From a virus: a DNA stretch of 64,000 nucleotides. This document shows positions 38,634 through 48,666 of this stretch, in pieces. The translations under genes and the position numbers were made by a program. The stretch is taken from the IMG/VR virus record IMGVR_UViG_3300027976_000006, positions 1 to 64,000 of that record; one strand, written 5' to 3'. Within the stretch, counting starts at the first letter, position 1, and the number at the start of each line of letters is the position of its first letter. Under the pieces are notes generated by a model that worked only from the letters and a program-made list of their open reading frames with translations, did not search any database and was not told where the DNA came from.

Positions 38634-39169
38634 TGGAAATCGATTCACCGCCGTACCCGAAAAATAATAGCTCTCCTAGCGACTTGTTTAACAGTCTAGT
38701 AGAGTTATATCAATGGGTAGCAACACAGTTTGAGTGGGTAAACACGGAGGCAGCCCGACTGGGGGCTCCTTCTGCCCCTTTCATTAAAAGCTTGGGGGTT
38801 GAGCCGTTACCTAACAAAAATTCGATTAATCGGTTTACTCGGTTAGCCGTTCCGGATATGTTTATGTCTTGGCAAGCTTTAAGGCGTATCCGTGAAAAGC
38901 ATGATTCGATTATTCGTAACTACGAGAATGCAGAAGATTGGAATTCGGATGGGTGCATTTTTCACCGGATTTCACTTGTTAGATCGGCTATAACGCTACT
39001 CTCGATATCGTTTCTGGACTTCGAAAGGCGAGAAGCAAAGGGGATGGACGCGGCTAGGAAAACGCGTAAAGAATTTTTTAAGTATACTAAAGGAGCATTC
39101 TACGAGTTGAACGGAGGAGAAGAAGATGAAGAAGTTGATTTCGACGCTTTCCCCGCCGAGGAAGCTTAG
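38633..39169 (+). CDS. Hypothetical protein, 178 residues
   Basis: ATG 38633 overlaps the upstream TGA by one base; SD AAGGAG. Helical (SPSDLFNSLVELYQWVATQFEW) with acidic end (NGGEEDEEVDFDAFPAEEA). The end overlaps the next gene by 44 nt. No family recognised. Confidence 0.5.
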   Translation: MEIDSPPYPKNNSSPSDLFNSLVELYQWVATQFEWVNTEAARLGAPSAPFIKSLGVEPLPNKNSINRFTRLAVPDMFMSWQALRRIREKHDSIIRNYENAEDWNSDGCIFHRISLVRSAITLLSISFLDFERREAKGMDAARKTRKEFFKYTKGAFYELNGGEEDEEVDFDAFPAEEA

Positions 39170-39449
39170 GCCAAGCATCTGTAGGATACACGTGGCTAGA
39201 GCAGATTTGCGGGATAACATAAAGAACAATACGGACAATCCTGTAATTGGGGTGCATAGGCGGGGACGCAACTTGCGAGGCAACTCGGTAATTATTTACG
39301 ACAAGCTCGGAAACGAAGTAGCTAGGATTGTGCAAAGCATGCACAAGCCTTTGAAATGCGGAGCTCGTGTGTGGATTGAAACATATGGAACTGTAATGAT
39401 AGCTTATAATGAGGGCGAAACAGTAAGGTCAGAAGTGCTGGAAAGCTGA
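39126..39449 (+). CDS. Basic hypothetical protein
   Basis: 107 residues, SD GGAGGAGAAG. Basic, beta-rich (RGNSVIIYDKLGNEVARIVQ, ARVWIETYGTVMIAYNEGE). Ends within the 3' end of the convergent reverse-strand gene (46-nt overlap). No family recognised. Confidence 0.5.
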   Translation: MKKLISTLSPPRKLRPSICRIHVARADLRDNIKNNTDNPVIGVHRRGRNLRGNSVIIYDKLGNEVARIVQSMHKPLKCGARVWIETYGTVMIAYNEGETVRSEVLES

Positions 39450-39841
39450 CTAATGTGGTTCATCTTGCAATCGCTAAACTCGGGCTGCCCGGCTAGCAAA
39501 GTAATTTCATTTTTAATGGAAACTCTGACGCAGTTTAAATTCCGTATTTGAACAGCTCGTTTTCCAATCTCGGCTAACCCGAGTTCGTTGTCTAGGCCTT
39601 TGCGTATGTCGTGTTCTGCGTCCCATATTTGTCCGTTGATGTCCAGTAAATCCGATACCAATTTGCAAAGATTGGGTAAGGTGTAGTCAACTCCGCTCTC
39701 GTAATGTGTGATTTGTTTTTGCAACAAATCTTTGTTTAATTCGCCAAGGGGCAGTCGTTGCATTTTTAATTTTGCAATGGTAAGTCGATCGCACACTTCG
39801 CAGACTGGCATAGAAACTAGTTGTGTATTATTTTTAAACAT
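39404..39841 (-). CDS. DUF6165-like protein, reverse strand
   Basis: 145 residues from ATG 39841; an upstream TTG at 39874 is less likely as it has no SD and overlaps the SbcD-like start. VCDRLTIAKLKMQRL near the N-terminus and LLDINGQIWDAEHDIRKG plus RAVQIRNLNCVRVSIKNEI follow DUF6165 proteins, which often sit beside glycosyltransferases. Convergent with its neighbour on one side and divergent from the SbcD-like gene on the other. Confidence 0.55.
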   Translation of the reverse strand: MFKNNTQLVSMPVCEVCDRLTIAKLKMQRLPLGELNKDLLQKQITHYESGVDYTLPNLCKLVSDLLDINGQIWDAEHDIRKGLDNELGLAEIGKRAVQIRNLNCVRVSIKNEITLLAGQPEFSDCKMNHISQLSSTSDLTVSPSL

Positions 39842-39855
39842 AAAAGGAGTATCCT

Positions 39856-40968
39856 GTGAAAATATTAGTGTCAAGTGATTTACATCTGAGTAATCGTATT
39901 TGGAATCATCGTACCATCGAAGGTGACAGTTACTGGTCTTGGAAACAGATTGTGTCTCAGGCCATTAAACATAAGGTAGAAGCCGTAATATTGGCTGGAG
40001 ATATACTAGACAAACAAGTAAATTCGTCTGAGCCAATACAGCACCTTTTAGCAGGAGTAAGCGAATTAGCCAAAAACAATATACCTGTGTATTATACGCA
40101 AGGGCAGCACGAGTTTCAAGAAACTCCTTGGTTAAAGGCTGCCGCTGGAGCCGTTTGGTTACACGAGCAAACGGTGCAGTTTCGTAATTGGCAAATTGCG
40201 GGTTGTGACTACCAGAACAACGCAGAAAAATTGTTGCAATTTTTAAAAAGCGAAAAAGCATTTACTTCTCAAATACTCGTGTGTCATCAAGTGTGGGAAG
40301 ACTTCATGGGGGAGCTGGCTAAACCACAAGGGTGTTTTGGGGATATTCCATTTAATGTGAAGTATCTTATCACTGGTGATTACCACAAAAATCTTATACA
40401 CAAGCACGGTAATCTAACCGTATTAAGCCCCGGCAGCACACATATGCGCAACATTACAGAACCGGAGGATAAAGCAATTTTTTTAATTGAAGACGATCCC
40501 CTTGCTTTTGAACACCAATTAACAATAAAAACTTTGCCCTTGTTAACCAGAAGAAAAATAGTTGTATCCACAATTGATTGTTTTCACAAATGGGATGTCG
40601 TAAAAAGTGCAACAGCTGCTTTGATGAGGAAAGCTGCTGAATATGCGACAGCAGCTAACTTACCTGCTGAATTAATTATGCCTTTAATTTATCTAGTATA
40701 CACACCGGCTGACACGGAGCTAGTGGATAGGTTTAAACAAACTTTTGAACAAAAAGGGCATTTGTTTTTTAAGCAAATAGAATCGAAACAAGCAGAAGAT
40801 CAAGCACAAGAACAAATTCTTGCTACGGACCGCATAAGTATGCTGCAGTGCGTAGACAACTATGTAAACAAAGCGGAACAACCGTTAGTTTACGACTTGA
40901 TTGTAACTTTGTTGCAAAGTCCAGATTCTAACCAAGCATTGAAGTTATGGGTTAATTCTAACATTTAA
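39856..40968 (+). CDS. sbcD: Mre11/SbcD-like recombination nuclease subunit
   Basis: 370 residues from GTG 39856 (SD AAAGGAG). Calcineurin-like metallophosphatase: Asp 8 and His 10 (SSDLHLS), GD at 48-49 (LAGDILD), a GQHE at 83-86 where GNH(D/E) is usual, CHQVWE and a C-terminal TGDYHKN. Partner of the SbcC-like ATPase encoded 10 nt downstream. As in T4 gp47 (paired with gp46), the pair would process double-strand ends for recombination-dependent replication. The Asn-to-Gln change in the metal motif may lower activity. Confidence 0.85.
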   Translation: MKILVSSDLHLSNRIWNHRTIEGDSYWSWKQIVSQAIKHKVEAVILAGDILDKQVNSSEPIQHLLAGVSELAKNNIPVYYTQGQHEFQETPWLKAAAGAVWLHEQTVQFRNWQIAGCDYQNNAEKLLQFLKSEKAFTSQILVCHQVWEDFMGELAKPQGCFGDIPFNVKYLITGDYHKNLIHKHGNLTVLSPGSTHMRNITEPEDKAIFLIEDDPLAFEHQLTIKTLPLLTRRKIVVSTIDCFHKWDVVKSATAALMRKAAEYATAANLPAELIMPLIYLVYTPADTELVDRFKQTFEQKGHLFFKQIESKQAEDQAQEQILATDRISMLQCVDNYVNKAEQPLVYDLIVTLLQSPDSNQALKLWVNSNI

Positions 40969-40978
40969 GGAGTTACAC

Positions 40979-43108
40979 GTGTACATAGAACAAGTGGAGT
41001 TAAAAAACATTGGGCCTCACCTCAGTTTAACGGTTAAGTTTGATTGTGGCTTAGTGGGTATCGTTGGAGCCAACGGGGCTGGTAAATCTACATTAGTTAA
41101 TGCAATTTACGCTGCACTAACTAACGACTTTAGCCGGCTTGGAAGTGTTAAGACTGACATTATTACGAACGGGGTTAAAGGAGAAAGCTACATACGCGTA
41201 GAGGGAAAACATCAAAATCAATCTTTTGTTATAACTAGGTGGCTTCATCCCAATAAGAATGAGTTTAAAATCGGGAAAGCCGTATTTGAAAAAACAACAG
41301 ATGTTAATGAAGCGGTAATGACTTACCTGAATATTAGCAAAACTGTAATTGATAAGTATGTATTCGTAGCACAATGGGAAATGTTTAATTTTCTAGACCA
41401 AACGGCGAGCGAGCGGGCAAAGACCTTTCAGTACTTGTGTGGTACGGAGTCAGCTTCTAGCCTGCACAAAACCTGTTTAGACTATGTGACGAAGCAGCAA
41501 GGAATTGAGGTAATAGACAACCGCAACGAACTGGAAGAGTCATTAAACGAAGCCCAAGTGGCCATAGCACGGCATCGCGCAACAGGGCAAGCAGCTAAAG
41601 TGCATATAATGGCAGAAGAAAAGTTAGAAGCGGGAAAAAAGTTGTTAGCGAGTTACGGGTTAGGCAAAGAAGCTCAAACCCAATTGGTTAAGACTATTAT
41701 AAAAATTGAGGCATTGGAAAACTGTTTAGCTCGGTTTCAAAAAAGTCAATCTAAAGTTAAATTTGTCCGGCGCAAAGACTGGCAAGCCAAATTTAAAGGC
41801 AGGGTAATTGCTGCCCAGCAATTGTTAACTAGATTTGAAGATCATAGACTTGCACACATAGAATTTTTAGAAAAAGCTAAAGAGTACAAAGTCTATGCGC
41901 ATGGAGTTGAAATCCTACAAAGGCGTAAACCGTTAGCTCCCCCGCATTATGTTGGTTTAGAAGAACAAAAACTTCTTACTAAACAGCGGCATGGACTTGA
42001 GTTTCAATTAAAACAAATTGTAAGTTTGGATTCGCATGAACGCTATTGCACGCAGTGTCACCAAGCGATACCGGAAGAACACATCGCAAACATTAAAGCT
42101 AGTAATGAAAAAAGAAAAAGCGATCTTGCTCACGTTGTGCACATTTTAGACATTTGTGAATCGCACGATACCCGCATGTCTGAGTATTTAGTCGGGATGA
42201 AAGCATGCGAGAATATTTGTGCTAGGGTGCAAAATGAATTAACTGTTGCAAAAGAAACGATGGATTTGATTGTTGCAGATTTAAAAGGATTTAATGCAGA
42301 ACACAAAGACGAGGCAACAAGATTAAGAGCTAAGAATTCTATTGTAGAACAGCAATTAGTTCATTACGGTGCAGAGGTCAATAAAGAAGAACAACGCATT
42401 CTAGGCCTACAGGGTGAGCTTAAAAGCAACTTAGAGCAGCAAGTTGTGTTACAACAACAAGTAAATAGGATGCCGAGTGTTACGAAAGTAGCAGGTATGA
42501 CTGCAGAATTAGGTAAACACGAAGAATCTTTGCTTGTATGGCAGCAAGCATTAGGTGGTCATCAAGAAGCCAAACGGTCTAAGTTCCGCATTTTAGCGAA
42601 TTTAGAGCAGCTTACAGCTAGGCTAGCAGCGCACGAAAAAACTCGTAAATTGTTAGACATTGTTAGTACAGCCGGTGATGTGTTTCATTGGAACAACTTA
42701 CCTAAAATGGTTTCTCAGGCTAACCTTCAACTTTTAGTTGGAGACATTAATTCTAATCTGCAGTTGTTTAGCAACCCGTTTTTTGTGGAAGCGGATGAAG
42801 ATTTAACCTTTAAAGTTTTCTTCGCAGGGCAAGAAGCAGTTAAAGCGAAGCAGCTTAGTGGCGGGCAAAAAGTTATTCTTTCTATAGCTTTTCGTGCTGC
42901 TTTAGACCGAGTTTTTGGGCATAATATTGGTATGATGTTCTTAGATGAACCGACTTCGGGCCTAGATTCGGACAACGTGAGTTTCTTTAAAGAAGCATTA
43001 CAGCGCTTAACACAGAAAGTCGGAAAAGAACATCAGCTGATTGTAATTACGCACGTTCAAGAACTAGGAAAAGTTTTTGACCAGTTGATCGAGATAAAAA
43101 AAGGATAA
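40979..43108 (+). CDS. sbcC: Rad50/SbcC-like ATPase
   Basis: 709 residues from GTG 40979 (SD AAGGAG). Walker A GANGAGKST (30-38), a coiled-coil region of about 200-600 with a CTQC zinc hook (Cys 357, 360), then the LSGGQKVILSIAF signature and MMFLDEPTSGLDSDN Walker B/D-loop near 620-665. It is a DNA-end tethering and remodelling ATPase with the SbcD-like nuclease. Length is short compared with bacterial SbcC (about 1,000), typical of phage gp46. Confidence 0.88.
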   Translation: MYIEQVELKNIGPHLSLTVKFDCGLVGIVGANGAGKSTLVNAIYAALTNDFSRLGSVKTDIITNGVKGESYIRVEGKHQNQSFVITRWLHPNKNEFKIGKAVFEKTTDVNEAVMTYLNISKTVIDKYVFVAQWEMFNFLDQTASERAKTFQYLCGTESASSLHKTCLDYVTKQQGIEVIDNRNELEESLNEAQVAIARHRATGQAAKVHIMAEEKLEAGKKLLASYGLGKEAQTQLVKTIIKIEALENCLARFQKSQSKVKFVRRKDWQAKFKGRVIAAQQLLTRFEDHRLAHIEFLEKAKEYKVYAHGVEILQRRKPLAPPHYVGLEEQKLLTKQRHGLEFQLKQIVSLDSHERYCTQCHQAIPEEHIANIKASNEKRKSDLAHVVHILDICESHDTRMSEYLVGMKACENICARVQNELTVAKETMDLIVADLKGFNAEHKDEATRLRAKNSIVEQQLVHYGAEVNKEEQRILGLQGELKSNLEQQVVLQQQVNRMPSVTKVAGMTAELGKHEESLLVWQQALGGHQEAKRSKFRILANLEQLTARLAAHEKTRKLLDIVSTAGDVFHWNNLPKMVSQANLQLLVGDINSNLQLFSNPFFVEADEDLTFKVFFAGQEAVKAKQLSGGQKVILSIAFRAALDRVFGHNIGMMFLDEPTSGLDSDNVSFFKEALQRLTQKVGKEHQLIVITHVQELGKVFDQLIEIKKG

Positions 43109-43111
43109 GTT

Positions 43112-43999
43112 TTGTTACAGCAATTTAATACTTGTTTTCATGTGGATTGTGATGGAACTACTTGGGTTACTACTCCAGAAGGTATACCTACGCAAGTGCT
43201 TGATACATATCGGCCTAGTAACTTAGTGGCTACTATTTATCGTGTTGTAGGTATACCTCGTAATTACAAACTTATTATTTCTTTATATTTGTCTTTAGTT
43301 AACAAAGAAATAAAAGGTAGTTTGCTGGTAGGGCATCCTCGAATATGCCATCGGTATCAAGACTCAAGTTTACAATTGTTAAATTGCATTTCTGTAATTA
43401 ATCCGCACGACAATTTACCCCATACTTGGCACAGCGTAGACAGTACAAGTTATCGTAATTTTTTGTTACTGCAGCTTAAGCAAGATCCGCTTTGCGACTC
43501 ATCTGCAAAATTGCGGGATAGGTTACAACACTGTTATTTTCTTCATATTACTTACCCATTTTGGCGGTTTTTAAAAATAGACACTTGTGTTGATTTAGTA
43601 TTAGGAATAATTTCTGCAATAGCTGACCCTCGTTGGTACTTTAATGTAGATCATCCGAACAGATTAACACGGCTAGACGATTATTTCGGTTTATTGGTTT
43701 TTGCAAAGTTTTGGAATTTGTACGAAAGAAAAGAAATAAAAAAATTCAGCAAGGAAGAAAGTCGAACATATTTATTAGCGGAAGCAATAAAAGCACTACC
43801 TTCCGATAGCCCAATTTTGTTGGATTTAACTTGTGATAGAGCCAATATGCAAGACATGCGGCGTGCTTGTCGAATGCTACTACACTTTATTGTTCGCAAC
43901 TGGTTGGCGGGCAGTAGGCAGCACGCTGAGTTTGACCCGCATATGTTTTTTCAAAACAAGGCAGTTAAAGATAGTTTTTTAAAGCAATTTGGAGAATAG
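43112..43999 (+). CDS. Hypothetical protein, 295 residues
   Basis: TTG start at 43112 with AAAAGGA upstream. Hydrophobic and Cys/Tyr-containing, ends with a basic helix. Lies between the SbcC-like gene and the helicase genes, so a role in replication is likely from position alone. No family recognised. Confidence 0.5.
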   Translation: MLQQFNTCFHVDCDGTTWVTTPEGIPTQVLDTYRPSNLVATIYRVVGIPRNYKLIISLYLSLVNKEIKGSLLVGHPRICHRYQDSSLQLLNCISVINPHDNLPHTWHSVDSTSYRNFLLLQLKQDPLCDSSAKLRDRLQHCYFLHITYPFWRFLKIDTCVDLVLGIISAIADPRWYFNVDHPNRLTRLDDYFGLLVFAKFWNLYERKEIKKFSKEESRTYLLAEAIKALPSDSPILLDLTCDRANMQDMRRACRMLLHFIVRNWLAGSRQHAEFDPHMFFQNKAVKDSFLKQFGE

Positions 44000-44001
44000 T
44001 T

Positions 44002-44499
44002 ATGCGCGAATTGTCTGTTCGTATCAGGTTTACAACCCCGAGTTTAGGTAATGAAAAAGAAAAAGAAACAGGTCGTTTTCAGTTTCAAAGAAGCCACGGA
44101 AAAGACGGTAAAATTTTATTTTTAGCTACCTGGCATCATTCTAATATGAAGTTGGCCGCAGAAATGCTAGGGAGGCATCAAGAATTAGTTAAACAGATTT
44201 GTTGGGACATAGGGCTTGATGCTGAGATTCGAGATAAATGTTTAACTCGTTGTTTTTACCAGAAATCTGTAAATGGGCGGGAGCGCTGGTCGTTGCATGA
44301 ATCAATTATGGCCAACCAGACGGTTGTGATTAACTGTGTAGTGCCCTCTGCAATTGACGAACAAGATTTTTGGACGTTGATGCAAATTGCGGGTAAGTAT
44401 AAAGGTTTGTCTCCGTGGCAGCCGGGCAAATACGGGCACTATGAGGTTGTAAGCATACAGCAACGAAGGCATACTCAAACAAACATTTTAGACGATTAA
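44002..44499 (+). CDS. Hypothetical protein, 165 residues
   Basis: ATG 44002, 2 nt after the previous stop. Mixed alpha/beta; no motif recognised. Followed by two hairpins before the helicase gene. Confidence 0.5.
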   Translation: MRELSVRIRFTTPSLGNEKEKETGRFQFQRSHGKDGKILFLATWHHSNMKLAAEMLGRHQELVKQICWDIGLDAEIRDKCLTRCFYQKSVNGRERWSLHESIMANQTVVINCVVPSAIDEQDFWTLMQIAGKYKGLSPWQPGKYGHYEVVSIQQRRHTQTNILDD

Positions 44500-44504
44500 T
44501 AAAA

Positions 44505-44585
44505 CCACCGGCTAGGTGCGGAATTCCAGCCGGTGGCGACGTGTAGCGGGTGCGATTGCTTCGCCAACCCACAGTCGCATTCTAC
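44505..44585 (+). promoter_or_regulatory. Structured leader of the UvsW-like helicase gene
   Basis: CCACCGGCT (44505-44513) pairs with AGCCGGTGG (44528-44536); GTAG (44543-44546) pairs with CTAC (44582-44585) enclosing TGCGA/TCGCA. No T-tract. Perhaps a processing or attenuation structure. Confidence 0.5.
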
Positions 44586-44623
44586 TTAATCAATACATAA
44601 ATGCAACACAATAAGGAGTTAAT

Positions 44624-46132
44624 GTGCAAGAAAAAATTGTTACGTTGTACAAAAATGGGAATACTATTTACATAGACCCAACTAGCGATTACATGTTTGA
44701 ATTGCTTAAACCAGTTTTAAGCTTTACCGAACGCAAATGTTATTTCGGTTACGAGGCAACACAACGCAAGCAGCAAAATTTAGCAGTTTTTGAATTACAG
44801 AATCATTCTCTTTTGGATGTCGATCACAAGCAGCGTATTGTAACTTTTTATGGCTTTTTTGCTTTAATTAGACAGACGCTTACTAAAGCGGGTTACACCG
44901 TGAAGTTTAAAGATCTTTCCCCCATGGCGGCTGAAAAACTAGAACCGCGATGGAAAAACATTAGTTCGTACAAATTACGGGCAAACCAAAATGAATTTTT
45001 GCAAAAGATTTTAGCTAATCGTTGTGGTAGATTTGATTGTCCCCCGGGCTTCGGTAAATCTTTTATGATTGGTTTAATCGCTGCATTGCTGCCCAAGGCA
45101 ACAATTGATGTGGTCACGAGACGAGTATCCGTGCTGCGCGACAGAATTTATCCAGAGCTGTGTCAGATGGTAGGCGATGTAGGAATTGTCGGGGGCAGCA
45201 AAAATGTAAGAAACAAACGGGTGATGTGTTACACTGTCGGTTCCCTTGGGCATAGTCCTGCTACTTCGGACTTTCTGATCGGGGACGAGTGTCACGAACT
45301 CTCTGCGGACAAAGCGGCTGGAGAATTAGTTCGGTGGCAAAACAGTCGAAATTTCGGGTTATCCGCTAGCCATGATCTTCGTTGGGATGGCAAAGATTTT
45401 AGAAATCTCGGTTTGTTCGGTCCCGTCATCTTTAAAGTAAATTACGCGCAAGCACAATCTGCAAATATGGTAGTCCCCATCCATGTGAAATGGACATCTG
45501 TAGTAATGGACCAAGACCCTTGCATGGATGCCGCAGATATACAGAAGAAACGACAAGGTATCTGGTGTAATGATTATCGGAATCGACGAATAGCCGAAGA
45601 TGCCCAGCGTTACGATGATAACACTCAAGTTTTAATTACGGTAGAGACTATAGAGCACGCATTAAACCTAAAAAAACAATTACCTAATTTTACTTTAGTG
45701 TACATGGAAAACGGGTTAAGCAAAAAAGATATAGAATATTACGCCCGCCGTGGGTTTTGCAAAGAAGATGAACCTTTAATGGATTTAGACCGCAGACAAA
45801 AATTAACTCAAGATTTTGAAAAAGGCGTATTAAAAAAAGTAATTTGTACCACAGTATGGAATGTTGGTGTATCGTTTAATAGCTTGGCCGTTTTAATCCG
45901 AGCTGACGGCGGTGGTAGCCCTATTAACGACATTCAAATCCCAGGCCGTGTGTCTAGAATTTCTGCAGACAAGCCTTACGGGCAAATCCACGATTATCTG
46001 GACCAGTTTAACTATACATTTAAAACTCGAGCAAAAAATCGTAGTACTTCGTATGCGCTTAATAACTGGCAACAAGATTTTCCTTCTGCTGGCTTGCAAA
46101 AGGAATACCACAGAATAACTCCAGCATTTTAG
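44624..46132 (+). CDS. uvsW: SF2 helicase, UvsW/T4-like
   Basis: 502 residues from GTG 44624 (SD AAGGAG). Walker A CPPGFGKS (139-146), DECH box (221-224), GLSAS motif III, and a C-terminal Q-x-PGR-x-SR motif VI. The N-terminal 130 residues are the DNA-binding part. T4 UvsW reverses forks and unwinds R-loops and Holliday junctions, and links replication modes. Position next to SbcCD-like and DnaB-like genes agrees. Confidence 0.8.
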   Translation: MQEKIVTLYKNGNTIYIDPTSDYMFELLKPVLSFTERKCYFGYEATQRKQQNLAVFELQNHSLLDVDHKQRIVTFYGFFALIRQTLTKAGYTVKFKDLSPMAAEKLEPRWKNISSYKLRANQNEFLQKILANRCGRFDCPPGFGKSFMIGLIAALLPKATIDVVTRRVSVLRDRIYPELCQMVGDVGIVGGSKNVRNKRVMCYTVGSLGHSPATSDFLIGDECHELSADKAAGELVRWQNSRNFGLSASHDLRWDGKDFRNLGLFGPVIFKVNYAQAQSANMVVPIHVKWTSVVMDQDPCMDAADIQKKRQGIWCNDYRNRRIAEDAQRYDDNTQVLITVETIEHALNLKKQLPNFTLVYMENGLSKKDIEYYARRGFCKEDEPLMDLDRRQKLTQDFEKGVLKKVICTTVWNVGVSFNSLAVLIRADGGGSPINDIQIPGRVSRISADKPYGQIHDYLDQFNYTFKTRAKNRSTSYALNNWQQDFPSAGLQKEYHRITPAF

Positions 46133-46171
46133 AAAATCGGGCAAACGCATTAACAGAAAGAGGGGGAAAAC

Positions 46172-46945
46172 ATGGAAAACAAGAATTTTAAGTTTAGTCG
46201 CCCTCCTATCCCAAATTTAAACTCGCGGCCTTCTGCTGATAGTTTTAACGAGCTTCCGGCAGAGGTACGGCTTTTTAAAGATACCTACATACAGGAAAGA
46301 CGAGTTTTGGAACGTTTTAGACAGGGTAGCAGTGTGAGTGTTTACCAACCTGCTTCAAGTTTAGATGGGAAATCTAAATTTGATTCGTTGGAAGAAAGAA
46401 AAACTACAAATCAATGGCAAGCTGTGCATAAAAAGCTAGGGCTGCTTCAGCATTTAAAGCCAACAAATTATGTACGCATTCTTTTTTATATCTTGAGAGG
46501 CAGCGCACTGACCGTACCTACTTTGAATCAGTTAGCTGCCCCTAAAACAATTGAAATGGTTCTTGATAGTTTTCAAAAAATAGAAGATGATTTACGCTGG
46601 CAGTTCATTGCAGAGAGCCAGCGAATCAAAACGGCTATCGTAATTTACCAAAAAGGCGATGGTTACTCGTTGAGCTTGGCTGTTTACTATGCACTGGCGG
46701 ACAATAGGCTAGAATTGTCTCCGTTATTTAAATATTGTATTGCTACTTCTACCTGCGAGCGTCTTCTGCAAAGCGATAAAAAAGACCCACACATTAAAAA
46801 GTTAAATAAAATAGCGAAACAATTTGAATTTTTGGCGGCGATGGATTACACTCTTTTTCCCCAACTTTATACTGCGGTGCTGGGGAAGATAATTCCAGCG
46901 GATTTTTGTGTAGCGGCGGCTGGTATAGTATCGGCTGCTCGGTGA
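46172..46945 (+). CDS. Hypothetical replication-region protein
   Basis: 257 residues, SD AGAGGGGG. Mainly helical after residue 60. No nucleotide-binding motif. Between two helicases, so a helicase loader or accessory factor is conceivable, but not shown. Confidence 0.5.
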   Translation: MENKNFKFSRPPIPNLNSRPSADSFNELPAEVRLFKDTYIQERRVLERFRQGSSVSVYQPASSLDGKSKFDSLEERKTTNQWQAVHKKLGLLQHLKPTNYVRILFYILRGSALTVPTLNQLAAPKTIEMVLDSFQKIEDDLRWQFIAESQRIKTAIVIYQKGDGYSLSLAVYYALADNRLELSPLFKYCIATSTCERLLQSDKKDPHIKKLNKIAKQFEFLAAMDYTLFPQLYTAVLGKIIPADFCVAAAGIVSAAR

Positions 46946-46978
46946 CGATAAAGTAATTTTGTGCTAGAAAGGATGCAC

Positions 46979-48643
46979 ATGCCAACCAACCGACAAGACA
47001 GTCGGCTGTCAGCTGCTCATCTGCGTTTATTTGTTGCAATTCTAATACAGAATGAAACAATATTTGCGCATTTTAAAAACAAGCTGACTGTCGCTCATTT
47101 TTCCGAAGAAAGCTATCAACTGCTTTATCGGGTGTTATTAAATTTTTATACTGAAAATAATAATTTGCCTAGTTTTGCCGAAATATGGGCAGATCTAGAA
47201 TCAATGTTTGAGCAAGACTCTGAAATTATTTCTGACGAGAATCGTGAAGAACTTGAAGATTTTTTATATTATGCGGCAGACCCAGACGTCTTTAGTGGGG
47301 CGCCTGCTCAAGATAAGAAGTTAGAAAACTTTGCTTTTAAGGCAGGGAAGCGTGTGCTTTTACAGGCACATTCTCGTGATTTACAATTAGCTTTACAACA
47401 AGGCGTAAAGTTGGAAGATTTGCCTTTTGTTTTGCAGCAATCCCAGTTGGAACTGGAGATTCTGAAGACGATGGGTGTTAAGAACAAGAGTGCTTTAACT
47501 TTTGATCATAATTGGGATAAACGCGATCCTAAAATTATTCGTACCACAGGTATCGGTTTTTTAGACAAGTATCTTAATGGCGGTACTTCCGCGGGTGAAG
47601 TGTACGGGCTTATGGCTCCGTACGGTACTTGCAAAACGACTTTGGCTGTTATGTTATGGTGCACGGCGGCACGCCATTGCTACGAAGAAACGCTAAATGG
47701 GGCTACGGGCAAGCATGGTATTTCCGTTTTAGTTACTTACGAAGCACCTAAGTCTCCTGAGCTTTTGCACCGTGCTTTAATGTACGCAGCAAGAGTTAGT
47801 CGTCAAAGTTTAGATAAAATGGGGGCGGATGGGCTGAGTGCACTGCTTAACGATCCGACAGCTCCTTTGGATTACGAACGAAAGCGATTTGCAAAAGAGA
47901 TTGCCGATGGCGTATTTGAGCCGGAACAAGTTAGGGTAGAAAAGTCTATAGCTTGGTTAAACAAGCATACTTTGTGTTTAGATTTTTCTGGCAGCGACGT
48001 CGAATTTCCCACAGCTGGCACAGGCGGCATTGCTGAGATTGTTCATCGCATTAAACTGGAGCTTAGGGCTCGTGATTCTTCTTGTTATTTGCATAGTGTA
48101 ATCGTGGATTATCTTGGGTTGATGGTAGACCGGGATATAACATTAGCAACAAAAGCAGGTTCGAAAGACGAAGATCATAAGACATATTCAACTGCTGTTT
48201 CCAGACTTGGGAATGAACTTTGCAAACCATTTAAATGCCACAGTTGGGTTTTTCACCAGCTTAGCGGTCTGGCTAATTCAATGCTTAGTCCTACGAAAGT
48301 TTTGCACCATACTGATGCACAAGGCAGCAAAAGCTTTGGTGCCAATCTAGATTTTTCTTTTGTAATAGGTAATCTGAACGCAGATTCAATGGGACAGATC
48401 GCCTGCACAAAGCACAGGCGTAACCGTAGAATGATTCCCAGCATTATACGGGTAGACGGTGAATTTAATTTGGTGACGGCACCTGACAATTATCACATAG
48501 ATAGTCGGGGAGAAATCGTAGAAAAATCTACTTTATCAGACGCAGGTGGCGGCGGAAATGTCAGTTCGCATGGTGACATTCCAGCTCAACTGAGTTTGCC
48601 AGTTGCAGCCGGCTCTGAAAACATAGACATGGATGAATACTAA
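46979..48643 (+). CDS. DnaB-like replicative helicase with altered P-loop
   Basis: 554 residues from ATG 46979 (GAAAGGA at -7 to -13; an upstream ATG 46973 is too close to it). N-terminal helical domain like DnaB (HLRLFVAILIQNETIFAHF), then RecA-like core. Walker A is APYGTCKT (213-220) with Cys where Gly is usual before Lys-Thr, and Walker B HSVIVDYLGLM. Followed by SQHL-like FHQLSGLANSM and an acidic C-terminus. It unwinds DNA at the replication fork, loading with the primase gene downstream. Confidence 0.78.
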   Translation: MPTNRQDSRLSAAHLRLFVAILIQNETIFAHFKNKLTVAHFSEESYQLLYRVLLNFYTENNNLPSFAEIWADLESMFEQDSEIISDENREELEDFLYYAADPDVFSGAPAQDKKLENFAFKAGKRVLLQAHSRDLQLALQQGVKLEDLPFVLQQSQLELEILKTMGVKNKSALTFDHNWDKRDPKIIRTTGIGFLDKYLNGGTSAGEVYGLMAPYGTCKTTLAVMLWCTAARHCYEETLNGATGKHGISVLVTYEAPKSPELLHRALMYAARVSRQSLDKMGADGLSALLNDPTAPLDYERKRFAKEIADGVFEPEQVRVEKSIAWLNKHTLCLDFSGSDVEFPTAGTGGIAEIVHRIKLELRARDSSCYLHSVIVDYLGLMVDRDITLATKAGSKDEDHKTYSTAVSRLGNELCKPFKCHSWVFHQLSGLANSMLSPTKVLHHTDAQGSKSFGANLDFSFVIGNLNADSMGQIACTKHRRNRRMIPSIIRVDGEFNLVTAPDNYHIDSRGEIVEKSTLSDAGGGGNVSSHGDIPAQLSLPVAAGSENIDMDEY

Positions 48644-48666
48644 TTTACAACATTAACGAGGAGCCA

